The notes under the pieces were generated by a model. That model had not been told where the DNA came from, searched no databases, and saw nothing but the letters and a program-made list of their open reading frames with translations. Positions 34,760 through 43,092 of a stretch of DNA of 64,000 nt are shown here, piece by piece (within the stretch, counting starts at the first letter, position 1; the number at the start of each line of letters is the position of its first letter). Position numbers and translations under genes: made by a program. This stretch comes from Natrarchaeobius chitinivorans (GTDB lineage Archaea; Halobacteriota; Halobacteria; Halobacteriales; Natrialbaceae): contig NZ_REGA01000003.1 in NCBI RefSeq assembly GCF_003841505.1, positions 186,001-250,000 of the forward strand, read 5' to 3'.

Positions 34760-37507
34760 TCATTCGTCGGGCTCCGAGAGCCGTTCTTGCCACTCCTGGA
34801 CCTTCGACATGAGTTCGATAGGCGGCGTCCGGTCGACGTCCAGCGACTCGACTTCGTCCAGAACCGCCCGCGTCTCGGGATCGAAATCGGATTCGGCCAC
34901 CGCGCCGACCGATTCGTCGCCGGTCCCGTTGGATACAGTTTCCTTCGGCTCCGCTGTGGTTCCGCCGTCACTCGTGGCTTTCGCGGCCGTTTCGCGTCCA
35001 GATCCGCCACTCGCCGTCTGCATGGTTCCGCTCTGAAGGTCGAAGACCGCCTGTACCGGTTCCGACGATCCACCGCCTTTCGCCTCGATGGCCTTCTCCT
35101 CGCGCAGCCGATCGAGGACGTTCCGAGCGCGGTCGACGACGGGAGTCGGAACGCCCGCAAGATCGGCCACGTGGATGCCGTACGACCGGTCGGTCGGCCC
35201 GTCGCGGATCGTCCGGAGGAAGGTGACGTCGCCGTCTCGCTCGTCGGCCGCGACGTGGACGTTGGCGACCCGCGGGAGGTTCTCGGCGAGGCCCGTCAGT
35301 TCGTGATAGTGGGTCGCAAACAGCGTCTTCGCCCCAACCTCGTTGTGCAGGTACTCCGTCGCCGCCCAGGCGATCGAGATGCCGTCGTACGTCGCAGTGC
35401 CGCGACCGACCTCGTCCAAGATCACCAGCGAGTCGTCGGTCGCCGTATGGAGGATGTTCGAGAGTTCGCTCATCTCGACCATGAACGTCGATCGCCCCTG
35501 TGCGAGTTCGTCCAGCGCGCCGACGCGAGTGAAGATGCCGTCGACGAGGCCGATTTCCGCGTCGTTCGCCGGCACGAAGCTGCCGATCTGTGCGAGCAAG
35601 ACGATGCAGGCGACCTGTCGCATGTACGTCGACTTCCCGGACATGTTGGGGCCGGTGACGACCAGGAAACACCGACTCTCGTCCATCGCCACGTCGTTCG
35701 GCACGAACTCCGTCGTCTGCTCGACGACCGGATGGCGACCCTGATCGATGTCGAGGCGGTCGCCCTCGTGAAGAGCAGGCTCGACCCAGCGGTTCTCGGC
35801 GGCGTGGGTCGCCAGGCTCGCGAGGACGTCCACCGTCGCGAGCGTCCGGCCGACGTCCTGAAGCAACTCGGCCCGCTCGGCCACCTCCTCGCGGAGCTCC
35901 TCGAACAGCTCGTACTCGAGGTCGCCGCGACGCTCTTCGAGCCTGAGAATTTCGCGTTCTTTCTCCTCGAGTTCGTCGGTCGTAAAGCGCTTCGAGTTCT
36001 TCAGCGTCTTGATCTGCTCGTAGTGGTCGGGGACGCCGTCGGCCGCGGACTTGCCGACCTGGACGTAGTAGCCGTCGGTCTTGTTCCGATCGACGCTGAC
36101 GTGTGACAGGCCGTGCTGGCGCTTTTCGCGTTCGGCGAGACTGTCGAGCCACTCTTTTAGCCCCTCGTGGCGTTCGATCACCTCGTCGAGTTCGTCGTCG
36201 TACCCGTGCTGGAAGAGCCCGCCCTGGGTTACCGTCGACGGTGGGTCATCCGCGATCGCTGCCTCGAGCGTCTCGCGCAACTCGCTGGCGCGCTCGCGGT
36301 CCGGCCGCTCGACGATCTCGGTCAGCGGCGAGTCCGCGAGTTCGGGCGCGTCCGCGATCGCGTCCGTGATCGTTGGGAGGACGGCGAGCGTCTCGGCGAC
36401 CGAACGCAGATCGCGCGCGTCGGCGCTGCCGTGGGTGGCCTTCGAGGCCAGCCGCTCGAGGTCGTACGCATCCCCCAGAGCGTCCTGTAGCTCGTCGCGA
36501 ACGAGGGCGGCCGACGAGAGCGCGGCCACCGACGCTTGCCGGCGCTCGAGCGTCTCGAGCGACCGCCGCGGCCGACACAACCACTCCTTGAGGCGTCGCC
36601 GGCCCGCACTCGTCTCGGTGTGGTCGATCGTCGCGAGCAGCGAGCCGTCGCTGCCGCCGTGCATCGTCTCGGTCAGCTCGAGGTTGCGCTGGGTCGTCGC
36701 GTCGAGCGTGACGTGGTCGTCGTCGTGATGGGTCTGGATGCGCGTCATCGACGCGAGCACGCCGGAGCCGGTCTCCTCGACGTACGAGAGAACCGCGCCG
36801 GCGGCCGCGAGCGTTACGTCGCCGACGCCGAGGCGGTCGACCGTCTCGCGGCCGAACTGTTCGCGGACCGCGTGGCCGGCGCGTTTGGGCGCGAACGCCT
36901 CCGTCTCGTGCAACGTCAGCGTCGCGTCGACGCGCTCGCGAACCGCCGACAGGAGGTCGTCGTCCGATCGGACGTCCGGCCCCGGCAACACCTCGACGGG
37001 GTCGAACCGGTACAGCTCCGTCAGCGCCGCCTCGAGGTCCGCGGCGTCGGCGACGAGAAAGCGCCCCGTCGTGACGTCCGCGAACGCCAGTCCGTAGCCC
37101 GCGCCCCCGGAGCGGCCGCTCGAGGAGACGGTGTCGCAGACGACGGCCGCGAGGTACTGGGCGTCCGCGTCGGTCGTCTCGAGCAGCGTGCCCGGCGTGA
37201 CGACGCGGACGACTTCGCGGGCGTGGCCGGAGTCGGTCTCGTACTGATCGGCGACGGCCACGCGATAGCCGCGTTCGACGAGCGCCTTGAGGTAGGGCGT
37301 GAGGTCGTCGACGGGGACGCCCGCCATCGGGTACGACGAGCCGTGCGAGGACTTCTGAGAGACGTTCAGGTCCAGTTCGTCGGCGACGACCTCCGCGTCG
37401 TCCGCGAAGAACTCGTAGAAGTCGCCACACTGCATCGCCAGCAGGTCGGCGTCGGTCTCCGCTTTGAGCGAGAGGAACTCCCCGACGATACCCGTCGCCT
37501 CGGTCAT
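34760..37507 (-). CDS. mutS: DNA mismatch repair protein MutS
   Basis: 915 residues from ATG 37507 (MTEATGIVGEFLSLKAET). The mismatch-binding domain begins with MQCGDFYEFFADDAEVVADEL, containing the F-Y-E motif that wedges into mismatches; GSSYPMAGVPVDDLTPYL follows. The C-terminal ATPase has Walker A TGPNMSGKSTYMRQ (about 614-627), Walker B LVILDEVGRGTATYDG (about 698) and FATHYHELT. A long acidic, low-complexity segment (about 820-890) separates the ATPase from the C-terminal helix (IELMSKVQEWQERLSEPDE). Recognises base mismatches together with MutL. Confidence 0.95.
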   Translation of the reverse strand: MTEATGIVGEFLSLKAETDADLLAMQCGDFYEFFADDAEVVADELDLNVSQKSSHGSSYPMAGVPVDDLTPYLKALVERGYRVAVADQYETDSGHAREVVRVVTPGTLLETTDADAQYLAAVVCDTVSSSGRSGGAGYGLAFADVTTGRFLVADAADLEAALTELYRFDPVEVLPGPDVRSDDDLLSAVRERVDATLTLHETEAFAPKRAGHAVREQFGRETVDRLGVGDVTLAAAGAVLSYVEETGSGVLASMTRIQTHHDDDHVTLDATTQRNLELTETMHGGSDGSLLATIDHTETSAGRRRLKEWLCRPRRSLETLERRQASVAALSSAALVRDELQDALGDAYDLERLASKATHGSADARDLRSVAETLAVLPTITDAIADAPELADSPLTEIVERPDRERASELRETLEAAIADDPPSTVTQGGLFQHGYDDELDEVIERHEGLKEWLDSLAEREKRQHGLSHVSVDRNKTDGYYVQVGKSAADGVPDHYEQIKTLKNSKRFTTDELEEKEREILRLEERRGDLEYELFEELREEVAERAELLQDVGRTLATVDVLASLATHAAENRWVEPALHEGDRLDIDQGRHPVVEQTTEFVPNDVAMDESRCFLVVTGPNMSGKSTYMRQVACIVLLAQIGSFVPANDAEIGLVDGIFTRVGALDELAQGRSTFMVEMSELSNILHTATDDSLVILDEVGRGTATYDGISIAWAATEYLHNEVGAKTLFATHYHELTGLAENLPRVANVHVAADERDGDVTFLRTIRDGPTDRSYGIHVADLAGVPTPVVDRARNVLDRLREEKAIEAKGGGSSEPVQAVFDLQSGTMQTASGGSGRETAAKATSDGGTTAEPKETVSNGTGDESVGAVAESDFDPETRAVLDEVESLDVDRTPPIELMSKVQEWQERLSEPDE

Positions 37508-37561
37508 GTGCGGTGACTGGCGGGCCACGACAAAAACCCTGCGGGATCCGCGGTGGAAGTG

Positions 37562-37671
37562 ATACTGTCGGACAGCAGTCAGTGAGATGTCGATCGCGAA
37601 TTCGCGGCCGTCGCCGTCGAAGACGGCCGCAGGAGAGCGACCGATCGTCGAATAGTGCTGACCGACAGTAT
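37562..37671. repeat. R2 inverted-repeat element, copy 2 (110 bp)
   Basis: Same 110-bp length as copy 1, inverted relative to it, with terminal repeats ATACTGTCGGACAGCA / ATACTGTCGGTCAGCA (15 of 16). The internal palindrome is conserved. It lies 55 bases upstream of the mutS start and about 130 bases ahead of the UspA-like gene. Confidence 0.9.
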
Positions 37672-37803
37672 GAACGAGGCGAGCCGCCGTCGGTCTAAAA
37701 GCCCCTGGCACGTACCACGTATCGGGAGTCGTGACACTCACCGCTGCGTTCGTACCGGGTTCTATTACGGTCGCCGTCCTATCTCGTGAGACGAGCCCCC
37801 ACA

Positions 37804-38583
37804 ATGGCACCACCCCGCGACTATCGCGTGCTGATCCCGATCGACGTCCTCGGTGGCGAGTCCGTTCCCCGGACGATCGTCGACGCGTTCGCGTCGGTTC
37901 CCGTGGTTCTGCTCGGCTATCGCGAGATTCCCGATCAGACCGGGACCGACCAGGCCCGTGACCAGTACGCACCACGCATGCGAAGCGAGCTCGACGACGT
38001 GCAGCGAACGTTCGAAGACGCCGGGTGTCTCGACGTCTCGACTCGGCTCGTCTTCACGCACGACCGCCTCGAGACGTTCGAACGGGTCGCCGTGGAGACG
38101 GACTGCGACGGCGTCCTGCTGGTCAATCCGGCACCCGTTCTCGAGTCGGTCCTCGTCGCGATCCGAAGCGACGTCAACCTCGAGTACATCGCACAGTTAC
38201 TCGCCGCCCTCGTGGCCGATACCGACCTCGAGGTGACCTTCTTCCACGTCGTCTCCGACGAAGACGACCGCGATCGCGGTACCGAACTCCTCGACGACGC
38301 GACCGAGGAACTGATCGAGCACGGAATCGACCGCGACCGAGTCGACACGGTGCTCAGCGTCGACGGCTCGCCGACGCGAGAGATACTGGACGTGGCGAGC
38401 GAGTACGACCTCCTCGTGGTCGGCGAGAGTCGCCCCTCGATTCGGCGGTTCATCTTCCGCGACCGGGCGAAGAAACTCGCCAGAAAAACCGTCGATCCGG
38501 TTCTGGTCATCCGCGGGGAGTACCTCGAGGTCGAGGACGGAGACGAATCGACCGATCCAGAGGACGGAGGCGGCGACTCCTGA
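37804..38583 (+). CDS. UspA-like tandem universal-stress domain protein
   Basis: 259 residues. Two Usp-type alpha/beta domains: DYRVLIPIDVLGGESVPRTIVDAFASVPVVLLGYREIPDQTGTDQAR (residues 5-50) and a second unit that ends with LLVVGESRPSIRRFIFRDRAKKLARKTVDPVLVIRGEY. The nucleotide motif G-2x-G-9x-G(S/T) is not intact, so ATP binding is doubtful. It is paralogous to the gene at 38627 and convergent with it. Its gene neighbours suggest a role in transporter regulation, as UspA domains often accompany APC permeases. Confidence 0.8.
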   Translation: MAPPRDYRVLIPIDVLGGESVPRTIVDAFASVPVVLLGYREIPDQTGTDQARDQYAPRMRSELDDVQRTFEDAGCLDVSTRLVFTHDRLETFERVAVETDCDGVLLVNPAPVLESVLVAIRSDVNLEYIAQLLAALVADTDLEVTFFHVVSDEDDRDRGTELLDDATEELIEHGIDRDRVDTVLSVDGSPTREILDVASEYDLLVVGESRPSIRRFIFRDRAKKLARKTVDPVLVIRGEYLEVEDGDESTDPEDGGGDS

Positions 38584-38626
38584 TTTCGCGACAGCGACGC
38601 GCAAACGGTTTTCGGGGATCGGTCGA

Positions 38627-39355
38627 TCAGCGCTCCTCGGTACTCGCTGGATCCTCGCGATCTGCGTCGTCCTCGCGGTGTCGAACGACGAGCACCGGCC
38701 CGACCGACTCGGCGGCGACGCGTTCGGCCTCCTCGCCGAAGACGAGCGTCCGGAGCGACGGCGCGCGTTCGCCCATGACGATGGCGTCGTGGTCGACGGC
38801 GGCGGCGGCGAGCGCCTCGAGCGGGGGTTGGTCGACCGCGAGTTCGGTTCGAACGTCGATTTCGTTCCCGGCGAGCGCTCGCGCGCTCGTCTCGAGGAGT
38901 TCCCGACCGGTGGCCTCCTCGTCGGTCGCCAGAAAGAGCGTGACGCCGATCTCGTGGTCCCCGATCAGTTCCGCGACGAACGAGACGATCCGTTCGACGG
39001 CGACGTCGCCAGTGAGCGCCACGAGGATGCGATCGATGGGGCCGGTCGCTCCGGGAATGGCGTACACCGGCGAGTCGGTCGCTTCCGCGACTCGATCGAA
39101 CGTCTGCTTGCGATCGTGAGTGAAGACGAGGCGATAGTCGGCGGTCCCGTCTTCCGCCCCGAACTCCGTCGCGAGGTCCTCGAGCGCGTCCGTGGCGCGT
39201 TCTTCGTACTGCAGCCGCGCCTGATCCGGCGGCGTCTGTTCGGGCAACACGTGATAGCCCAGTACCGTCACGTTCATCGGCTCGAGCAACTCCGTCAGCC
39301 CGGCCGAGACCGATCCTCCCTCGAGTATCGCCAGTGGAACGAGTATGCGTGTCAT
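38627..39355 (-). CDS. UspA-like regulatory protein paired with APC permease
   Basis: 242 residues. Usp-type N-terminus TRILVPLAILEGGSVSAGLTELLEPMNVTVLGYHVLPEQTPPDQAR and a C-terminal second unit (HDAIVMGERAPSLRTLVFGEEAERVAAESVGPVLVVRHRED). It starts in a 4-base ATGA overlap with the stop of the amino-acid permease gene, so both are made together; haloarchaeal APC transporters commonly carry or pair with Usp domains as cytosolic regulators. Paralogue of the plus-strand gene at 37804, with the shared phrase (P)DQAR.QY near residue 45. Confidence 0.82.
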   Translation of the reverse strand: MTRILVPLAILEGGSVSAGLTELLEPMNVTVLGYHVLPEQTPPDQARLQYEERATDALEDLATEFGAEDGTADYRLVFTHDRKQTFDRVAEATDSPVYAIPGATGPIDRILVALTGDVAVERIVSFVAELIGDHEIGVTLFLATDEEATGRELLETSARALAGNEIDVRTELAVDQPPLEALAAAAVDHDAIVMGERAPSLRTLVFGEEAERVAAESVGPVLVVRHREDDADREDPASTEER

Positions 39356-40788
39356 AGTGCACCTTTCAGCTCGACGTCGCGGGCGTAGTAGAGGTACCAC
39401 CCGACGGTCAGGAGCATGATTCCGACGCCGACGTACAGCGATTCGCGTTGCATGAACCCGATGAGAGCGACACTGCAGAGCGCGCCGAGCGCCGGGACGA
39501 CCGGATAGCCGGGAACCCGAAAGTCGGGGTCGTACCACTCCGGTTCGTCGCGACGCAACGCGATGAGCGCCACGCAGATCAGTCCGTACATGATGAGATG
39601 GAGGAACGACGCGACCTCGGCGAGCAGTTGCACGCGCCCGGTCGCCGTCAACACCAGAATCGGCCCGCCGGCCAGCCCCAGTGCGACGTGGGGCGTGCCG
39701 TACCGGAGGTTGATCCGGCTCGCTCGCCGGGGCAAGAGCGCGTCACGGGAGACGGCGTAGATGGCTCGAGACGTGCTGAGCACCGACGCGTTGGCGCTCG
39801 ACATGGTGGCGAGCAGGCCGCCGAAGACGATCGCGAACGCGCCGATCGGCCCGAGATAGTGGCGACCGACTTCGACCATCGCGGTTTCGCCGAACTGCTC
39901 GAGTTGCTCGCTTCCGAACGCGCTCGTCGCGACGAAGATCGTCACCACGTAGAGGACGCCGACGATGAGCACCGATCCGACCATCGCCAGCGGCAGGTTC
40001 CGGCCCGGATCTCTCATCTCGCCGGCGACGGTCGCCACCTGTGCGAAGCCGAGATACGAGGTAAAAACGAGCGCCGCCGTCGTGAACACGGGGAAGATTC
40101 CTGCCGGGGCGAACCGTTCGGGAGCCGTCGGCTCGCCCAGGAGCCCGGCAGCATCGAGCCCGCCGTAACCGAGGAACACGATCAGTATCGACAGCAACAG
40201 CGCGACGACGCCGTTCTGGAGTTTCGCCGCGTTTTCGGTCCCCGTGACGTTCAACACGGTAAAGCCCGCGCCGAACAGCAACGCGATCGGGATCACCAGT
40301 TCCGCTCCGACCGCGATACCCAGTTCGGCCAGCGTGTCGACGGCGTAGTAGCCGAATCCGACGAGGTAAAACGCCGTGGCGAACACCAGCCCGAACCACA
40401 ACGAGAGACCGACGACCGTCCCGGCGAGCGTCCCGAGTCCGCGCGAGATGAAGTAGTAGCCGCCGCCGCTTTTCGGCATCGCCGTCGCGAGTTCCGACGC
40501 CGGCAACGCGACCAGTAACGCGACGACGGCACCGATGGCGAACGAGACCGATGCGGCCGGGCCGGCGTTTCCCGCAGCCAGTCCCGGGAAGACGAAGATG
40601 CCCGCGCCGATCATCGTCCCGATACCGATCGCCAACCCGCCAGAAAGTCCGAGCGTGCGCTCGAGTTCGGCGTCGTCCGTAATCGTCGCCTCTTCGGTCT
40701 CGACCGTCGGCTCGATCTGCGGTGACTCGCCCTCGACGTTGGTTCCCTCGGCCGACGGTCCCGGGGCCGGTGACGGATCGTCGTCCAT
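39352..40788 (-). CDS. APC-family amino acid permease
   Basis: 478 residues. A polar 45-residue N-terminus precedes twelve membrane helices. ELERTLGLSGGLAIGIGTMIGAGIFVFPGLAAGNAGPAA (about 43-80) is the APC substrate-binding start of helix 1 (GIGTMIGAGIF); PKSGGGYYFISRGLG follows helix 2. Imports an amino acid or amine, substrate unknown. Its stop overlaps the start of the UspA-like regulator gene. Confidence 0.9.
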   Translation of the reverse strand: MDDDPSPAPGPSAEGTNVEGESPQIEPTVETEEATITDDAELERTLGLSGGLAIGIGTMIGAGIFVFPGLAAGNAGPAASVSFAIGAVVALLVALPASELATAMPKSGGGYYFISRGLGTLAGTVVGLSLWFGLVFATAFYLVGFGYYAVDTLAELGIAVGAELVIPIALLFGAGFTVLNVTGTENAAKLQNGVVALLLSILIVFLGYGGLDAAGLLGEPTAPERFAPAGIFPVFTTAALVFTSYLGFAQVATVAGEMRDPGRNLPLAMVGSVLIVGVLYVVTIFVATSAFGSEQLEQFGETAMVEVGRHYLGPIGAFAIVFGGLLATMSSANASVLSTSRAIYAVSRDALLPRRASRINLRYGTPHVALGLAGGPILVLTATGRVQLLAEVASFLHLIMYGLICVALIALRRDEPEWYDPDFRVPGYPVVPALGALCSVALIGFMQRESLYVGVGIMLLTVGWYLYYARDVELKGAL

Positions 40789-40846
40789 ACTGGCCGTGCT
40801 CTCGCCGGACGGATAGCTTTACTGCTATTTCTGACTCGCGGCCGTA

Positions 40847-41176
40847 TCAGAACAACAGCCCGCCGAGGGGCACGTCGGACTTCGGTTCGACGAGCACCGG
40901 ATATCCGTCCTCGTCCGGAACGCCGACGGTCAGCGCCTCCGATTCGAACCCGGCGATCCGAACCGAGCCCAGGGTCGTCGCACACAGCACCTGCCGCCCC
41001 TCGAGTTCCTCGGGATCGTAGTGGTGGTCCAGCTGTCCGGCCGACTGAATCTCGCCGCCCTCCTCTCCGAGATCGATCCAGAGCTTGGTCATCTTCGGCT
41101 TGTTCGCCTCGGGGAACGCTTCGGCTTCCAGGACCTCACCGACGCGAATCTCGGCGTCGAACGGGTTCTCGACCAT
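40847..41176 (-). CDS. tRNA-binding domain protein (CsaA/EMAP-II-like)
   Basis: 109 residues forming a single OB-fold tRNA-binding domain: FDAEIRVGEVLEAEAFPEANKPKMTKLWIDLGEEGGEIQSAGQL (6-49) and RQVLCATTLGSVRIAGFESEALTVGVPDEDGYPVLVEP. This is the stand-alone domain seen in CsaA and in the C-terminus of some methionyl-tRNA synthetases. Probably assists tRNA or protein quality control; no genetic partner visible. Confidence 0.9.
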   Translation of the reverse strand: MVENPFDAEIRVGEVLEAEAFPEANKPKMTKLWIDLGEEGGEIQSAGQLDHHYDPEELEGRQVLCATTLGSVRIAGFESEALTVGVPDEDGYPVLVEPKSDVPLGGLLF

Positions 41177-41229
41177 GGTCGCCGTAAGACTCCCGATCCG
41201 TAAAAACCGGCTGAATCACGGCCCGTCAG

Positions 41230-42057
41230 CTACCGATCGACGGAGTGATTGACCGCTCCCGGCCCCCGCCCGACGTCGTAGTGGCGTTCGATCGCCTTCG
41301 AGAGAAAGTCCGTCGCGCCCTCGACCGCTGCCTCGAGGCCCTCGCCGCGCGCGAGTCGCGCCGCGATGGCGGCAGAAAGCGCACAACCCGAACCGTGGGT
41401 CGCGTCGGTGTCGACGCGCTCGTGTTCGAACGTCGTGACCACGGGTTCGCCCGTCCCCGTCGCCGGGTCGCCCGCGCGGACGAGGACGTCCCGGACCGTC
41501 TCGCCGGGGACGTGACCGCCCTTGACCAGTGCGGCGTCGGCTCCCATCTCGAGGAGCGCCTCGCCGGCCTCGCGGGCAGTCTCTTCGCCGTCGATCTCGA
41601 TCCCGGTCAGCACTTCGGTCTCGTCGGCGTTCGGCGTGACAACCGCGGCCTCGGCGATCAGCGCTTCGTAGGCGCGTTCGGCGCGTTCGTCGAGCAATCG
41701 GTCGCCGGAGGTGGCGACCATCACGGGATCGACGACGAGCGGGAACGCGAACGCTCGAGCGCGCTCGGTGACGAGTTCGACCACCTCGGTCGTCGCGAGC
41801 ATCCCCGTCTTCGCCGCGCCGACGTCGAAGTCTCCGACGACGGCGTCGATCTGGGCGTCGATCTCCGCGGTCGGCAGGACGAACGACGACTCGACGCCCC
41901 GGGTGTCCTGGGCGGTGACGGCCGTGATCGCCGACGTGCCGTAGATGCCGTGGCTCGCCATCGTCGCGAGGTCGGCCTGGATGCCGGCACCGCCGCCGGA
42001 GTCGCTCCCCGCGATCGTCAGCGCCACCGGACGCGTCTCGGGTGTTGGCGTCTTCAT
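41230..42057 (-). CDS. thiD: Hydroxymethylpyrimidine/phosphomethylpyrimidine kinase
   Basis: 275 residues from ATG 42057. Phosphorylates HMP and HMP-P in thiamine synthesis or salvage. Signature VALTIAGSDSGGGAGIQADLATMASHGIYGTSAITAVTAQ (12-51), DPVMVATSGDRLL (about 120-132), VVTPNADETEVLTG, LVKGGHV, and the C-terminal anion hole ATHGSGCALSAAIAA. Many haloarchaeal copies carry a C-terminal ThiN domain; this one does not. The AIR-synthase-like gene 1 kb away might belong to the same process but is not adjacent. Confidence 0.92.
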   Translation of the reverse strand: MKTPTPETRPVALTIAGSDSGGGAGIQADLATMASHGIYGTSAITAVTAQDTRGVESSFVLPTAEIDAQIDAVVGDFDVGAAKTGMLATTEVVELVTERARAFAFPLVVDPVMVATSGDRLLDERAERAYEALIAEAAVVTPNADETEVLTGIEIDGEETAREAGEALLEMGADAALVKGGHVPGETVRDVLVRAGDPATGTGEPVVTTFEHERVDTDATHGSGCALSAAIAARLARGEGLEAAVEGATDFLSKAIERHYDVGRGPGAVNHSVDR

Positions 42058-42121
42058 ACTCGAGTCTATTCGGTGGTTATACAAATCGGTGATGGTCGGG
42101 GCGGGGTTCCCGGGTCGTCGG

Positions 42122-42213
42122 TATAGTAGCCACTGAACGTCACTGCACACCCGATCGCCAGACTGATCGGCGATCGGTGTGTAAACCGTTTCAGTTGTTA
42201 CGATAATCGGAAC
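42122..42213. repeat. R3 MITE-like palindromic element, copy 1
   Basis: 92 bases with ends TATAGTAGCCACTGAACG and GTTTCAGTTGTTACGATA, forming a long imperfect palindrome whose arms include CACCCGATCGCC and CGGCGATCGGTGTG. No coding content. Copies 2 and 3 are at 51072 and 51150. Confidence 0.82.
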
Positions 42214-42256
42214 GGGTCCGGTTCCGTGGAGGTAACTCGAGTGTCCCGTGCCGCCG

Positions 42257-42997
42257 TCATCCTGCGTTCCATCCTACCGCGGACTCGCTGTCCTCGAGGG
42301 CGCTCTCGTCCCACCCCATCGAGAACTCGTCGTCCTCGAGGACGATCGCGTTGACGTACATGGAGCCGGCGGAACGCATCGTCTCGGTCGTGCTGGGGCC
42401 GTCCTCGGCGGCGAGGGTGACGAGGTGCTCGCCCGACCGCTCCCAGACGTCCGTGAACCGCACGGATCCCTCCTTCTCGAACACGACTCGCTGGTCGAGG
42501 CGCGGTTCGCCGTTGGGATCCTCGATTCGAACGTCGACCGTCGCCGAACCGCCGTTGTAGTTCGTGAGGAGGAAATCGCCCGGCGAGTAGACGAACAGCC
42601 ACCCGTTTGCGGTCGTCACAGCCCACTGATCGTCGAGTGAGTTCACCGGAACGTCGTCGCTCACCCGTCGACCGCCCTCGACCTCGAACGAGATGGTGTG
42701 CTCGCCCGTCCGTTCCCATACGTCCTCGTAGCCGTCCCACTCGCCGCCGTCGTACGTCGTCGTCTCGGCGAACAGTTCGTCGCCGTCGGGCGAAACGACG
42801 CTGGTACTCACCGTCACCGTCTCGCCGCCGTGGTTGCCGACGTTGAACTCCTCGAACGGATCCCACACGGTCTCGATGATGGACGAACACCCAGCAAACC
42901 CCGAAACCGCTGTCGTCCCGAGGCCGGCGAGAAGCCCTCGCCGGGACGTCGATCGACGAGACTGACCCACACCGTCCGACCGGAGGGGATGGTTCAT
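42257..42997 (-). CDS. Tat-exported lipoprotein of unknown function
   Basis: 246 residues. Twin-arginine signal STSRRGLLAGLGTTAVSGFAGC with the lipobox FAGC (cysteine at about residue 37). The mature part has two similar beta units, each with a VWER(T/S)GEH motif (EDVWERTGEHTISFEVEGG at about 92-110 and TDVWERSGEHLVTLAAEDG at about 182-200), i.e. a duplicated Ig-like domain. Presumably extracellular, membrane-anchored; substrate or partner unknown. Its 3' end is 43 bases from R3 copy 1. Confidence 0.8.
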   Translation of the reverse strand: MNHPLRSDGVGQSRRSTSRRGLLAGLGTTAVSGFAGCSSIIETVWDPFEEFNVGNHGGETVTVSTSVVSPDGDELFAETTTYDGGEWDGYEDVWERTGEHTISFEVEGGRRVSDDVPVNSLDDQWAVTTANGWLFVYSPGDFLLTNYNGGSATVDVRIEDPNGEPRLDQRVVFEKEGSVRFTDVWERSGEHLVTLAAEDGPSTTETMRSAGSMYVNAIVLEDDEFSMGWDESALEDSESAVGWNAG

Positions 42998-43092
42998 ACG
43001 TCAGAATTGTCCTGACAGAGTATAACTTTCGAATACGGTTATCCGAGCGAGAATACCCTCGAGAATCGAGTTCGAACGGAAAACAACGTCGT

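Noticed and set aside
37508-37975. N-terminal extension of mutS by about 156 codons
   Set aside because: The extension would translate the R2 repeat and non-acidic sequence; the conserved MutS N-terminus starts at 37507.
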